Shown: positions 45,097-53,156 of the stretch, piece after piece
How positions within the stretch are numbered: the stretch's first letter is position 1
How the letters are laid out: each line of letters begins with the position of its first letter
NCBI GenBank assembly: GCA_937888595.1
Contig: CALARK010000028.1
Span: 9,483 to 73,482 of the forward strand
DNA from: an uncultured Sterolibacteriaceae bacterium
Lineage (GTDB): Bacteria; Pseudomonadota; Gammaproteobacteria; Burkholderiales; Rhodocyclaceae
Direction: 5' to 3'
Length of the DNA stretch: 64,000 nt
Notes under the pieces: generated by a model
Databases searched by the model: none
Told to the model about the DNA's origin: nothing
Seen by the model: the letters and a program-made list of their open reading frames with translations, nothing else
Program-made: the position numbers and the translations under genes

Positions 45097-45124
45097 ATTA
45101 TAGCCGCTGCAAATTGTCGGTCAA
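45097..45124 (-). promoter_or_regulatory. sigma-70 promoter for tpiA
   Basis: On the minus strand TTGACC (45124-45119) and a consensus TATAAT (45102-45097) are spaced by 16 bases. The predicted start near 45090 gives a leader of about 30 bases. It separates tpiA-secG from the pst operon upstream. Confidence 0.75.
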
Positions 45125-45144
45125 TGCGCCCGACTCGGCCCGGT

Positions 45145-45942
45145 TCAACCGAACCGGCCGGTCACGTAGTCTTCCGTCTGCTTGTTCTTCGGACTGATGA
45201 AAACCTGGTCGGTCACGCCAAACTCGATCAACTCGCCCAGATACATGTAGGCGGTGAAGTCGGAGATGCGCGCGGCCTGCTGCATGTTGTGCGTCACGAT
45301 AGCGATCGTGAATTCCTGCTTCAGCTCGAGGATCAGTTCCTCGATGCGCATGGTCGAGATCGGATCGAGCGCCGAGGTCGGCTCGTCGAGCAGCACCACC
45401 TCCGGCTTGACCGCGACGCCGCGAGCGATGCACAAGCGTTGCTGCTGGCCACCGGAAAGCGACAGGCCGCTCTGCCCTAGCTTGTCCTTGACCTCGTCCC
45501 AGAGGGCGGCCTTGCGCAGCGCCCACTCGACACGCCCCTCCATCTCCGACTTGGAAAGCTTCTCGTAGAGGCGCACGCCGAAAGCGATGTTTTCGAAAAT
45601 CGTCATCGGGAAAGGGGTCGGCTTCTGGAACACCATGCCGATCTTCGCCCTCACCATGTTCACATCCTGTTTCGGGTCTAGCAGATTCTTCCCCTGGAAC
45701 AGGATCTGTCCTTCCGCCCGCTGCCCCGGATACAGGTCGTACATGCGGTTGAAGGTACGCAGCAGGGTCGACTTGCCGCAACCCGACGGGCCGATGAACG
45801 CAGTGACATGATGGCGGGCGATGTCGAGGTTAATGTTCTTCAGCCCCTTGAAGCTGCCGTAATAGAAATCGAGGCCACGAACCTGCAAGGCCGCCTCGGG
45901 CATCGCGACTTCGGCGGGCACTGCAGTGCTAGGTGCGGACAT
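45145..45942 (-). CDS. pstB: phosphate ABC transporter ATP-binding protein
   Basis: PstB powers high-affinity phosphate uptake. The ATG at 45942 is chosen because GGAG stands six bases before it; an ATG at 45957 overlaps the pstA stop. The 265-residue protein has Walker A FIGPSGCGKSTLLRTFNRMY, signature LSLSGGQQQRLCIARG, Walker B VVLLDEPTSALDP and switch His in IAIVTHNMQQAAR. It is the last gene of pstSCAB; no phoU follows, unlike in E. coli. Confidence 0.97.
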   Translation of the reverse strand: MSAPSTAVPAEVAMPEAALQVRGLDFYYGSFKGLKNINLDIARHHVTAFIGPSGCGKSTLLRTFNRMYDLYPGQRAEGQILFQGKNLLDPKQDVNMVRAKIGMVFQKPTPFPMTIFENIAFGVRLYEKLSKSEMEGRVEWALRKAALWDEVKDKLGQSGLSLSGGQQQRLCIARGVAVKPEVVLLDEPTSALDPISTMRIEELILELKQEFTIAIVTHNMQQAARISDFTAYMYLGELIEFGVTDQVFISPKNKQTEDYVTGRFG

Positions 45943-45956
45943 GGAAGACTCCTGCA

Positions 45957-46799
45957 TCAGATTTTGTCCTTCGAGCGGAACAGGATGCGCGCACCGACGT
46001 TGATCGCGAGGACCAGCAAAGCGATCAGCAGCGCGCCGCCCCAGGCCAATTCGACCCAGTTGTCGTAGGGACTCATGGCGAACTGGAAGATGACCACCGG
46101 CAGGTTGCCCATCGGTTGCGACATGTCCGTACTGAAGAACTGGTTGTTCAGGGCGGTGAACAACAACGGTGCGGTTTCACCGGTGACGCGCGCGATGGCG
46201 AGCAGCACTCCGGTCACCACGCCGGCCTTGACGGCACGCAGTGTCACCTTGAGCGACACCTGCCAGTGCGGTGCTCCGATGGCGAACGCGGCCTCGCGCA
46301 GGCTGGTCGGCACGAGGCGCAGCATGTTCTCGGTCGTCCTCACGACCACCGGTATCGCGATCAGGGAAAGCGCCACCGATCCCGCCCAGCCGGAAAACCC
46401 GCCCAACGTCAGCACCATCATCGCGTAGACGAACAGGCCGATGACGATCGAGGGTGCCGACAACATGATGTCCGTCACGAAGCGCGTGACCGCCGCGAAG
46501 CGAGAGCCGGGCCCGAACTCGGCCAAGTAGATGCCGGCCAGGATGCCGATCGGCGTCGACACCAGCGTGGTGACCCCGATGATCATCAGGCTACCGACGA
46601 TGGAATTGCGCAGCCCGCCCCCTTCCGTACCCGGCGCGGGCGTGTCTTTCGTGAAGAAGTCCCAGCTCAGCGCAGCGAACCCCTTTGAAAACAGCGTCCA
46701 GAGGATCCACATCAGGGCCGCAAGGCCGAAGGCCATGGCGACCATTGACAGGCCGATGCCGAGCCGGTTGATCAGGAGGCGACGGGTATAGAGCTTCAT
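45957..46799 (-). CDS. pstA: phosphate ABC transporter permease PstA
   Basis: PstA is one of two membrane channel subunits. From the ATG at 46799 it has 280 residues and six membrane helices, with the permease motif TSLREAAFAIGAPHWQVSLK and ARVTGETAPLLFTALNNQFF typical of PstA. It lies 16 bases after pstC. Confidence 0.95.
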   Translation of the reverse strand: MKLYTRRLLINRLGIGLSMVAMAFGLAALMWILWTLFSKGFAALSWDFFTKDTPAPGTEGGGLRNSIVGSLMIIGVTTLVSTPIGILAGIYLAEFGPGSRFAAVTRFVTDIMLSAPSIVIGLFVYAMMVLTLGGFSGWAGSVALSLIAIPVVVRTTENMLRLVPTSLREAAFAIGAPHWQVSLKVTLRAVKAGVVTGVLLAIARVTGETAPLLFTALNNQFFSTDMSQPMGNLPVVIFQFAMSPYDNWVELAWGGALLIALLVLAINVGARILFRSKDKI

Positions 46800-46815
46800 A
46801 TTGCCGACCGTTGGC

Positions 46816-47811
46816 CTATCTGCCCTGCTTCGCCGTGCCGCGGGCAATCAGCCAGCGCGAGATGGCGAGGACCACGAAGGTGATGACGAACAGCACCAGG
46901 CCAAGCGCGAACAGCGAGGACACGTGCAAGCCCGGGTCGGCTTCGCCGAACTCGTTGGCCAGCACCGAGGCGATCGAGTTGCCAGGCGAAAACAGGCTGC
47001 CGGTAATCTTGTTGGCATTGCCGATGACGAAGGTCACCGCCATGGTTTCGCCGAGCGCCCGCCCGAGCCCCAGCATGATGCCGCCGATGACACCGACACG
47101 GGTATAGGGCAGGACGATGTTCCACACGACCTCCCAGGTCGTGGCACCGACGCCGTAGGCCGACTCCTTGAGTACCGGCGGGACGGTTTCGAAGACGTCG
47201 CGCATCACCGAGGCGACGAAGGGAATCACCATCAGCGACAGCACGATACCGGCGGACAGGATGCCGATGCCGATCGGCGGACCGGAAAACCAGCCGCCGA
47301 TCATGGGAACATCGCCGAACACGGTCTGCAGGTAAGGCTGGACGTGTTCGGCGAACAGCGGGGCGAAAATGAACAGGCCCCAGATGCCGTAGATGATCGA
47401 CGGGACGCCGGCGAGCAGTTCGATCGCCGTGCCGAGCGGCCGCTTGAGCCAGACCGGGCAGGTCTCGGTCAGGAAGAGGGCGATGCCGAAACTGACCGGC
47501 ACGGCAATCACCAGGGCGATGAGCGAGGTGGTCAGCGTGCCATAGGACGCGATCACGGCCCCGTACACATCGTCGGGCACGTTCCACACGCTGCTCCAGA
47601 GGAAACCCAGGCCGAACTGGCGGAAGGCCGGCACGGCCTCGATGGCCAGCGATATCAGGATGCCGGCCAGGACGACGAGAACGATCAGCGCGAACGACAG
47701 GGTCAGCTTGTGGAAGACGGCATCCTGCCGCTTGAAGACCTTGACTCGTTCAGCCTGCGGATCGATCGCCGGCACGGCGCCTGTCACCTGGGTAGGATTT
47801 GATGGATTCAT
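46816..47811 (-). CDS. pstC: phosphate ABC transporter permease PstC
   Basis: PstC pairs with PstA. From the ATG at 47811 it is 331 residues (a GTG at 47838 is possible). It has six membrane helices, the PstC-type sequences ELLAGVPSIIYGIWGLFIFA and PPVLKESAYGVGATTWEVVW, and LGRALGETMAVTFVIGNANK, including the conserved coupling motif. It lies about 100 bases after pstS. Confidence 0.95.
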   Translation of the reverse strand: MNPSNPTQVTGAVPAIDPQAERVKVFKRQDAVFHKLTLSFALIVLVVLAGILISLAIEAVPAFRQFGLGFLWSSVWNVPDDVYGAVIASYGTLTTSLIALVIAVPVSFGIALFLTETCPVWLKRPLGTAIELLAGVPSIIYGIWGLFIFAPLFAEHVQPYLQTVFGDVPMIGGWFSGPPIGIGILSAGIVLSLMVIPFVASVMRDVFETVPPVLKESAYGVGATTWEVVWNIVLPYTRVGVIGGIMLGLGRALGETMAVTFVIGNANKITGSLFSPGNSIASVLANEFGEADPGLHVSSLFALGLVLFVITFVVLAISRWLIARGTAKQGR

Positions 47812-47908
47812 GTCGATTTCGTTTTCTTCGTCAGACACCTCGCCCCGAAGAACGAAGTGCCAGAGGAAGAAATCCTGGCTGCACCGCAGCCAGGGAAACG
47901 GGCCAAGC

Positions 47909-48928
47909 TTACTTGATCTTCTTCAGCTCGGCTTCGACCATCTTGACCACGTTGCCGGGCAGCGCCACGAAACCCAGTTCCTCGGCCATCTTCTGGCCAT
48001 TGTTCAGCGACCAGCCGAAGAAGTCGACCACGCTTTTCTGCTTCTCGGCATCGCGTCCCGACGCGTAAGCGAGCACATAGGTGGCCGTGGTGATCGGCCA
48101 GGCATTCTTGTGCGACTGGTCGATCAGGTCGGGCGACATGCCCTTGACGCTGAAATCGGCACCACCGGCGGCATCGGCGATCGCCTGCTGGCTCGGCAGA
48201 ACGAAATTGCCCGCCTTGTTTTTAAGTGCGATGAAAGTCATGCCGTTCTTCTGTGCGTCGGCCAGATCGACGTAGCCGATGGCTCCGACGATTTTCGTCA
48301 CGTTGGCCGCCACCCCGGGATTGCCCTTGCCGCCGACTTCGTTGCCTTTCCAGTTCACCGTCTTGCCGGCGCCAACTTCGGTCTTGAACGCCTCGGACTG
48401 GCGGGCCAGATAGCTGGTGACGACGTCGGTCGTGCCGGAGCCGTCGGAACGATGCACGATGGTGATGGCGGTATCGGGCAATTTCACGCCCGGATTCAGC
48501 TTGGCAATGGCGGCATCGTTCCACTTGGCGACCGCGCCACGGAATATATCGGCAGCCGTCGGGCCATCCAGCTTGATGTCGCCGGATTTGATACCGGGCA
48601 GATTGACGACGAGCGTGGCGCCTCCCATGACCGTGGGAATCTGGATCAGGCCGCTGGCCCCCAGTTCCTCGGCTTTCACGGGCGAATCGGTACCGCCGAA
48701 ATCAACCGTCTTGGCCTTGATCTGCTTGATGCCACCGGATGAACCGATGCCCTGATAATTCACCGTGTTGCCGGTTTTCGCCTTGTAGGCCTCGGCCCAC
48801 TTGGTATAGACAGCAAAAGGGAAGGTCGCGCCGGCACCGGTCAAATCGGCGGCCAGGGCGGCATTGGCGCTCGCAGCGAGGGAAACCGCGACGAGGGAAG
48901 TCGCCAGCCACTTGGAAACCTTGATCAT
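47909..48928 (-). CDS. pstS: phosphate-binding protein PstS
   Basis: PstS captures phosphate in the periplasm. AAGGAG stands eight bases before the ATG at 48928, preferred over the ATG at 48934. The 339-residue precursor has a signal peptide (KWLATSLVAVSLAASANAAL) and mature hallmarks LTGAGATFPFAVYTKWAEAY, YQGIGSSGGIKQI, FGGTDSPVKAEEL and IVHRSDGSGTTDVVTSYLA, which hold phosphate ligands. It leads pstSCAB and has a Pho-box-like site upstream. Confidence 0.97.
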   Translation of the reverse strand: MIKVSKWLATSLVAVSLAASANAALAADLTGAGATFPFAVYTKWAEAYKAKTGNTVNYQGIGSSGGIKQIKAKTVDFGGTDSPVKAEELGASGLIQIPTVMGGATLVVNLPGIKSGDIKLDGPTAADIFRGAVAKWNDAAIAKLNPGVKLPDTAITIVHRSDGSGTTDVVTSYLARQSEAFKTEVGAGKTVNWKGNEVGGKGNPGVAANVTKIVGAIGYVDLADAQKNGMTFIALKNKAGNFVLPSQQAIADAAGGADFSVKGMSPDLIDQSHKNAWPITTATYVLAYASGRDAEKQKSVVDFFGWSLNNGQKMAEELGFVALPGNVVKMVEAELKKIK

Positions 48929-48986
48929 CTTCATCTCTCCTTGGGAATGATTACAGGTCGAACGGTGCGCACTTTAGGCATCGAAT

Positions 48987-49004
48987 GTGACAACTCCGTG
49001 ACAA
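48987..49004 (-). promoter_or_regulatory. Pho box for pstS
   Basis: On the minus strand TTGTCAC-GGAG-TTGTCAC is a perfect 7-base direct repeat with 4-base spacer (11-base period), the PhoB geometry. TAAAGT, a plausible -10 (48976-48971), follows after ten bases, the spacing seen at PhoB-activated promoters. Confidence 0.8.
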
Positions 49005-49083
49005 AGAAGCGATCCGGCCATGACCTCTCTCCGTGAATCCGAAAGCGCTACCCATGCGAAGCCCGCCCCTTGGGAGCATAATT

Positions 49084-49101
49084 CCGTAACAAAACTGTAA
49101 T
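49084..49101 (+). promoter_or_regulatory. second Pho-box-like repeat, at the start of pit
   Basis: CCGTAAC-AAAA-CTGTAAT has the same 7+4+7 geometry and is close to the PhoB consensus. It ends on the first bases of the annotated pit start codon (49100), too close for activation of that start. It could repress pit or mark a later start. Confidence 0.55.
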
Positions 49102-50692
49102 GAACATCATGGAACTCAGCAATATCAACGACATAGAAAAAGCGACGCGCAAAGCGCAACGCGAGCTTTTCCGCTTCGGCATAGCGCTGCTCTTCATCAT
49201 CGGGGTGATGTTCTACACATGGGCCAGAGGGGGAGGCAGTTTCCTCCTCATCATCGCGGCCATGATCGGCGGCTACATGGCGATGAATATCGGCGCCAAC
49301 GACGTCGCCAACAACGTCGGCCCCGCCGTCGGTTCGCGCGCCCTGACGATGACCGGCGCGCTGATCATCGCAGCGATCTGCGAGGCGGCGGGAGCCCTCA
49401 TCGCGGGCGGCGACGTCGTGCAGACCATCCGCGGCGGCATCATCGCCCCTTCCTCCGTCGCGAGCAGCGACGTCTTCGTCTGGCTAATGATGGCCGCCCT
49501 GCTCGCCGGCGCCATCTGGCTCAATATCGCCACCGCCATCGGTGCGCCGGTATCGACGACGCACTCCATCGTCGGCGGCGTGCTCGGAGCGGGCGTCGCC
49601 GCGGGCGGCTGGGGCGCGGCCAACTGGGACAAGATGGGCGCGATCGCCGCCAGCTGGGTGATCTCGCCGGTCATGGGCGGCGTCATCGCCGCCGCCTTCC
49701 TCTACCTCATCAAACGGCGCGTCACCTACCAGAGCGACATGATGGCCGCATCGCGCCGCTCGGTACCGATCCTCGTCGCCTTCATGGCCTGGGTCTTCAC
49801 CACCTACCTGATGCTCAAGGGCGTGCGCGCCCTCGTGAAGGTGGACTTTCTCGCCGCCACCCTGTCCGGTCTTGCTGTCGCCCTGATCGTCTACTTTATG
49901 GTCAAGCCGCGCATCGACCGCCAGTCCCGCAAGCCGCTGGCCGAGGGCACGACCTTCAAGGCGCGGGTCAATGCCATGTTCACCGTACCGCTGATCTTCG
50001 CTGCGGCGCTGCTGAGTTTCGCCCACGGCGCGAACGACGTGGCCAACGCGGTCGGGCCGCTGGCCGCGATCGCCGACGTACTCGGCAGCAGCAGCATCGG
50101 CAAATCGGCCGCCATCCCGCTGTGGGTGATGATGGTCGGCGCCATCGGCATCGCCATCGGCCTGGCGCTGTTCGGCCCCAAGCTGATCCGCACCGTCGGC
50201 TCCGAAATTACAGAGCTGGACCAGATGCGCGCCTACTGCATCGCCATGGCGGCGACGATCACGGTCATCCTCGCCAGCCAGTTCGGACTGCCGGTCAGCT
50301 CCACCCATATCGCCGTCGGCGGCGTCTTCGGCGTCGGTTTCCTGCGCGAATACCTGAAGTCGAACTACGCCCGCATGGTCGACGAAATCCTCTCCCACCA
50401 CCCCCACACCGACCAGTCAGCCATCGAAGCCTATCTGCAGCGGTTCGACAAGGCCCCCATCCGGGAAAAAGGCGACATGCTCGAAGCCCTCAAGCGCGAG
50501 CACAAGGCCCACGTCAGCCCCGAACTTTTCTCGTCGCGCGATCGCAAGGGCCTGCGCAAGGTGTATCGCGGCGAGCTGGTCAAGCGTTCCCAGCTGATGA
50601 AGATCGCCGCCGCCTGGGTCATCACCGTGCCGGCCTCCGCACTGCTCGGCGCCGTCTTCTATTACGCGATCCGCGGCGCGATGCTGCCCTGA
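49100..50692 (+). CDS. pit: PiT family inorganic phosphate transporter
   Basis: PiT carriers bring in phosphate (often as metal phosphate) driven by protons or sodium. The 530-residue protein has the duplicated signature: GGYMAMNIGANDVANNVGPA in the first half and SFAHGANDVANAVGPLAAIA in the second, plus two PVS(S/T)TH motifs (GAPVSTTHSIVGG and GLPVSSTHIAVGG). About 10-12 membrane helices flank a soluble region (about 410-500). The start could be 49100 or 49109; neither has a clear ribosome binding site. It is divergent from pstS. Confidence 0.93.
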   Translation: MNIMELSNINDIEKATRKAQRELFRFGIALLFIIGVMFYTWARGGGSFLLIIAAMIGGYMAMNIGANDVANNVGPAVGSRALTMTGALIIAAICEAAGALIAGGDVVQTIRGGIIAPSSVASSDVFVWLMMAALLAGAIWLNIATAIGAPVSTTHSIVGGVLGAGVAAGGWGAANWDKMGAIAASWVISPVMGGVIAAAFLYLIKRRVTYQSDMMAASRRSVPILVAFMAWVFTTYLMLKGVRALVKVDFLAATLSGLAVALIVYFMVKPRIDRQSRKPLAEGTTFKARVNAMFTVPLIFAAALLSFAHGANDVANAVGPLAAIADVLGSSSIGKSAAIPLWVMMVGAIGIAIGLALFGPKLIRTVGSEITELDQMRAYCIAMAATITVILASQFGLPVSSTHIAVGGVFGVGFLREYLKSNYARMVDEILSHHPHTDQSAIEAYLQRFDKAPIREKGDMLEALKREHKAHVSPELFSSRDRKGLRKVYRGELVKRSQLMKIAAAWVITVPASALLGAVFYYAIRGAMLP

Positions 50693-50739
50693 AGCTACTG
50701 AAACATGGGTGAAACGCGGGTCGGCGATCATGCCGGCCC

Positions 50740-51915
50740 ATGCGAATACTCATGATCTCGGATGTCTATTTCCCGCGCATCAACGGCGTCTCGACCTCCA
50801 TCGAATCCTTTCGTCACGCGCTTGCCGCCGAAGGTATCGAAGTCGACGTCGTGGCGCCCCGCTACCCGGTTCCGCACGGCGACGACGACCGGGTGACCCG
50901 CGTCGCCTCGCGGCGCGTTCCCTTCGACCCCGAAGACCGCCTCATGGACTTCGGCGTACTCAAGCGCACGCTTGCGGCGACGGACCCACAGGCCCACGAC
51001 CTCGTCCACGTCCAGACACCGTTCGCCGCACACTATGCCGGCCTGCGCCATGCGCGCGAGCGCCGCGTGCCCTGCCTGGCGACCTACCACACGCATTTCG
51101 AGGAATACCTTCACAACTACGTTCCCGCAGCGCCGAAAGACATGCTGCGGGGCCTCGCCCGCGGCCTCGCCCGCCGGCAATGCAATGCGCTCGATGCCGT
51201 CATCGTTCCCTCGAGCGCGATGCACGAGACGCTGGCCGGCTACGGCGTGACCGCACCGATGCATCAGGTACCCACCGGCATCCCGACCGAACGGTTCAGC
51301 CGCGCACGCCGTCCCCCCGGCGCCGACTTTCGTCGCTGCCACGGCATTCCCGCCGACCCGCCGATGGCACTGTTCGTCGGCCGCGCCGCCCACGAGAAGA
51401 ACATCGGCTTCCTGCTCGATGCACTGCCCCACGCCTTGCGGGATTGCCCGGGCCTCGTGCTGGTCATCGCCGGCGAAGGCCCGGCCCTGCCCGCCCTCAA
51501 GAAACAGGCCGCCCGGCTCGGCATCGCATCCAGCGTGCATTTCGTCGGCTATCTCGACCGCTTCGACGAATTGCCGGACTGCTATGCCGCCGCCGACCTG
51601 TTCGTCTTCGCCTCGCGCACCGAAACGCAGGGGCTGGTGCTACTGGAGGCCATGGCCGCCGGCCTGCCGGTACTGGCTTTCTCCGCCCTCGGCACCCGCG
51701 AGATCGTCGAGCCGCGCCGCGGCGCCCTGCCCGCGCCGCAGGAACCCGAGGCGTTCGGCCAGGCGATGGCGGCACTCGCCAACGATCCGCCACGACGCAG
51801 GGAGATGTCGATCGCCGCGCAGGAGTTCGCCGGCGAATGGACCACGACCGCCTGCGCAAAACGACTGGCCGACGTTTATCGCGATGTCGCGAAACAGCAC
51901 GCCCGGCAAAGCTGA
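50740..51915 (+). CDS. GT4-family glycosyltransferase (first of two)
   Basis: The 391-residue GT-B protein opens with RILMISDVYFPRINGVSTSI, typical of GT4 enzymes acting on lipids. It has FVGRAAHEKNIGFLLDAL and the donor-site motif ETQGLVLLEAMAAGLPVLAF with the E-x7-E pattern. Residues about 190-197 (RRPPGADF), just before the second Rossmann domain, are encoded by a copy of the dispersed repeat. It starts 47 bases after pit and 12 bases before dgkA. Lipid glycosylation is inferred from the neighbours; the sugar is unknown. Confidence 0.88.
   Translation: MRILMISDVYFPRINGVSTSIESFRHALAAEGIEVDVVAPRYPVPHGDDDRVTRVASRRVPFDPEDRLMDFGVLKRTLAATDPQAHDLVHVQTPFAAHYAGLRHARERRVPCLATYHTHFEEYLHNYVPAAPKDMLRGLARGLARRQCNALDAVIVPSSAMHETLAGYGVTAPMHQVPTGIPTERFSRARRPPGADFRRCHGIPADPPMALFVGRAAHEKNIGFLLDALPHALRDCPGLVLVIAGEGPALPALKKQAARLGIASSVHFVGYLDRFDELPDCYAAADLFVFASRTETQGLVLLEAMAAGLPVLAFSALGTREIVEPRRGALPAPQEPEAFGQAMAALANDPPRRREMSIAAQEFAGEWTTTACAKRLADVYRDVAKQHARQS
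51308..51330 (-). repeat. dispersed repeat, copy in first GT4 gene
   Basis: One mismatch to consensus, antisense to the gene and read RRPPGADF, yet another frame. It lies at the junction of the two GT-B domains. Confidence 0.9.
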
Positions 51916-51927
51916 TATCTTCCGCGC

Positions 51928-52329
51928 ATGGACACACCACACGCGCCACGGAGCGGCGAGGCGGAAAGCCCGTTCAAGGGAAAGACCGGCCTCGTCCGAC
52001 TGATCAATGCCTTCCGTTATTCACTGGACGGCCTCTCCGCCGCCTATCGTCACGAGGACGCCTTCCGCCAGGAAATCTGGCTCGCGTTGGTCCTGATTCC
52101 TGCCGCCTTCTTCATGCCGGCCAGCGGCCTCGGCAAGGCGCTGATGATCGGCAGCGTGCTGCTGGTACTGGTCGTCGAGCTGCTCAACTCGGCCATCGAG
52201 GCTGTCGTCGACCGCGTCTCGCTCGACCGCCACCATCTCGCCAAGCGCGCCAAGGACATCGGCAGCGCCGCGGTGCTGATCGCGCTGATCAACGTCGCGG
52301 CGGTCTGGCTGCTGGTGCTGTTCGGCTGA
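51928..52329 (+). CDS. dgkA: diacylglycerol kinase
   Basis: DgkA phosphorylates diacylglycerol to phosphatidic acid in the inner membrane. The 133-residue trimer-type enzyme has RLINAFRYSLDGLSAAYRHE, EDAFRQEIWLALVLIPAAFF with its catalytic Glu, and VVELLNSAIEAVVDRVS, all family motifs, with three membrane helices. Between a GT4 and a phosphoesterase it may recycle diacylglycerol made by the latter. Confidence 0.95.
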   Translation: MDTPHAPRSGEAESPFKGKTGLVRLINAFRYSLDGLSAAYRHEDAFRQEIWLALVLIPAAFFMPASGLGKALMIGSVLLVLVVELLNSAIEAVVDRVSLDRHHLAKRAKDIGSAAVLIALINVAAVWLLVLFG

Positions 52330-52388
52330 CACAAATCCTTCACCGGGGCTTCATCAACGCGTAGCCCCGCCGGCGCATGCTGTGCGCC

Positions 52389-53156
52389 ATGAAGGTGCGC
52401 AGCATTTTCCTTTCGGACATCCACCTCGGCACGCGTGGCTGCCAGGCCGACAGCCTGGTGGCCTTCCTGCGCGAATACGAGGCCGACCACCTGTTCCTGC
52501 TCGGCGACATCGTCGATTTCTGGGCCATGAGCCGCTCGATCCACTGGACCGCGGCGCAGAACACCGTCGTCCAGAAGATCCTGCGCCGCGCACGCCACGG
52601 CGAGCAGGTCACGCTGATTCCGGGCAACCACGACGAAGCGCTGCGCGAGCATATCGGCGCCTCCTTCGGGGACATCCGCATCAGCGGCGAACACATCCAC
52701 GAAACTGCGGACGGCAAGCACCTGTTGCTGCTGCATGGCGACGACTTCGACCAGGTGACGCGGCATCACCGCTGGCTGGCCGTGCTCGGCGACATCGGCT
52801 ACAACCTCCTCGTCCGCATCAACGCCTGGCTCTCATGGTGGCGCCGCACGCTGCGCATCTCCGGCTACTGGTCGCTGGCCGGTTACGCCAAGCGGCGCGT
52901 CAAGAGCGCCGTATCCTTCATCTTCGACTTCGAGGATGCCGTGATCCGCACCGTGCGGGAACGCGGCCTCGACGGCGTGGTCTGCGGCCACATCCACAGT
53001 GCCACGATCCGCGAGATCGACGGCGTCACCTACATCAACTGCGGCGACTGGGTCGACAGCTGCACGGCCATCGTCGAGCATCTCGACGGCAGGCTGGAAC
53101 TGATCGAATGGCGCAATGCGATGCCTGCCCTGATCCCGATGCGAATTGCCGCTTGA
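52389..53156 (+). CDS. metallophosphoesterase, PlcP-like (annotated elsewhere as LpxH-like UDP-diacylglucosamine diphosphatase)
   Basis: A calcineurin-like enzyme of about 255 residues with all metal motifs: SDIHLGTRGCQADSL, LLGDIVDFW, IPGNHDEALRE, LLLHGDDFD and VVCGHIHSATIRE. The segments YINCGDWVDSCTAIVEHLDG and HHRWLAVLGDIGY are, to my recollection, characteristic of PlcP (SMc00171 type), a phospholipase C that frees diacylglycerol during phosphate starvation. By motif alone LpxH-type activity cannot be excluded. The neighbours (dgkA, two GT4 genes, pit, pst) favour PlcP. The start at 52389 is uncertain (52377 possible). Confidence 0.75.
   Translation: MKVRSIFLSDIHLGTRGCQADSLVAFLREYEADHLFLLGDIVDFWAMSRSIHWTAAQNTVVQKILRRARHGEQVTLIPGNHDEALREHIGASFGDIRISGEHIHETADGKHLLLLHGDDFDQVTRHHRWLAVLGDIGYNLLVRINAWLSWWRRTLRISGYWSLAGYAKRRVKSAVSFIFDFEDAVIRTVRERGLDGVVCGHIHSATIREIDGVTYINCGDWVDSCTAIVEHLDGRLELIEWRNAMPALIPMRIAA

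Noticed and set aside
48357..48379. A further near match to the dispersed repeat in pstS (VGAGKTVNW)
   Set aside because: It has about five mismatches, and V-G-x-G-K-x-V-x-W is a normal PstS sequence, so the likeness is best explained by protein conservation.
52329..52389. A CTTCACC-GGGG-CTTCATC direct repeat before the PlcP-like gene, considered as a Pho box
   Set aside because: The 7+4+7 spacing fits but the TGTCA core is missing, so I do not claim PhoB binding.
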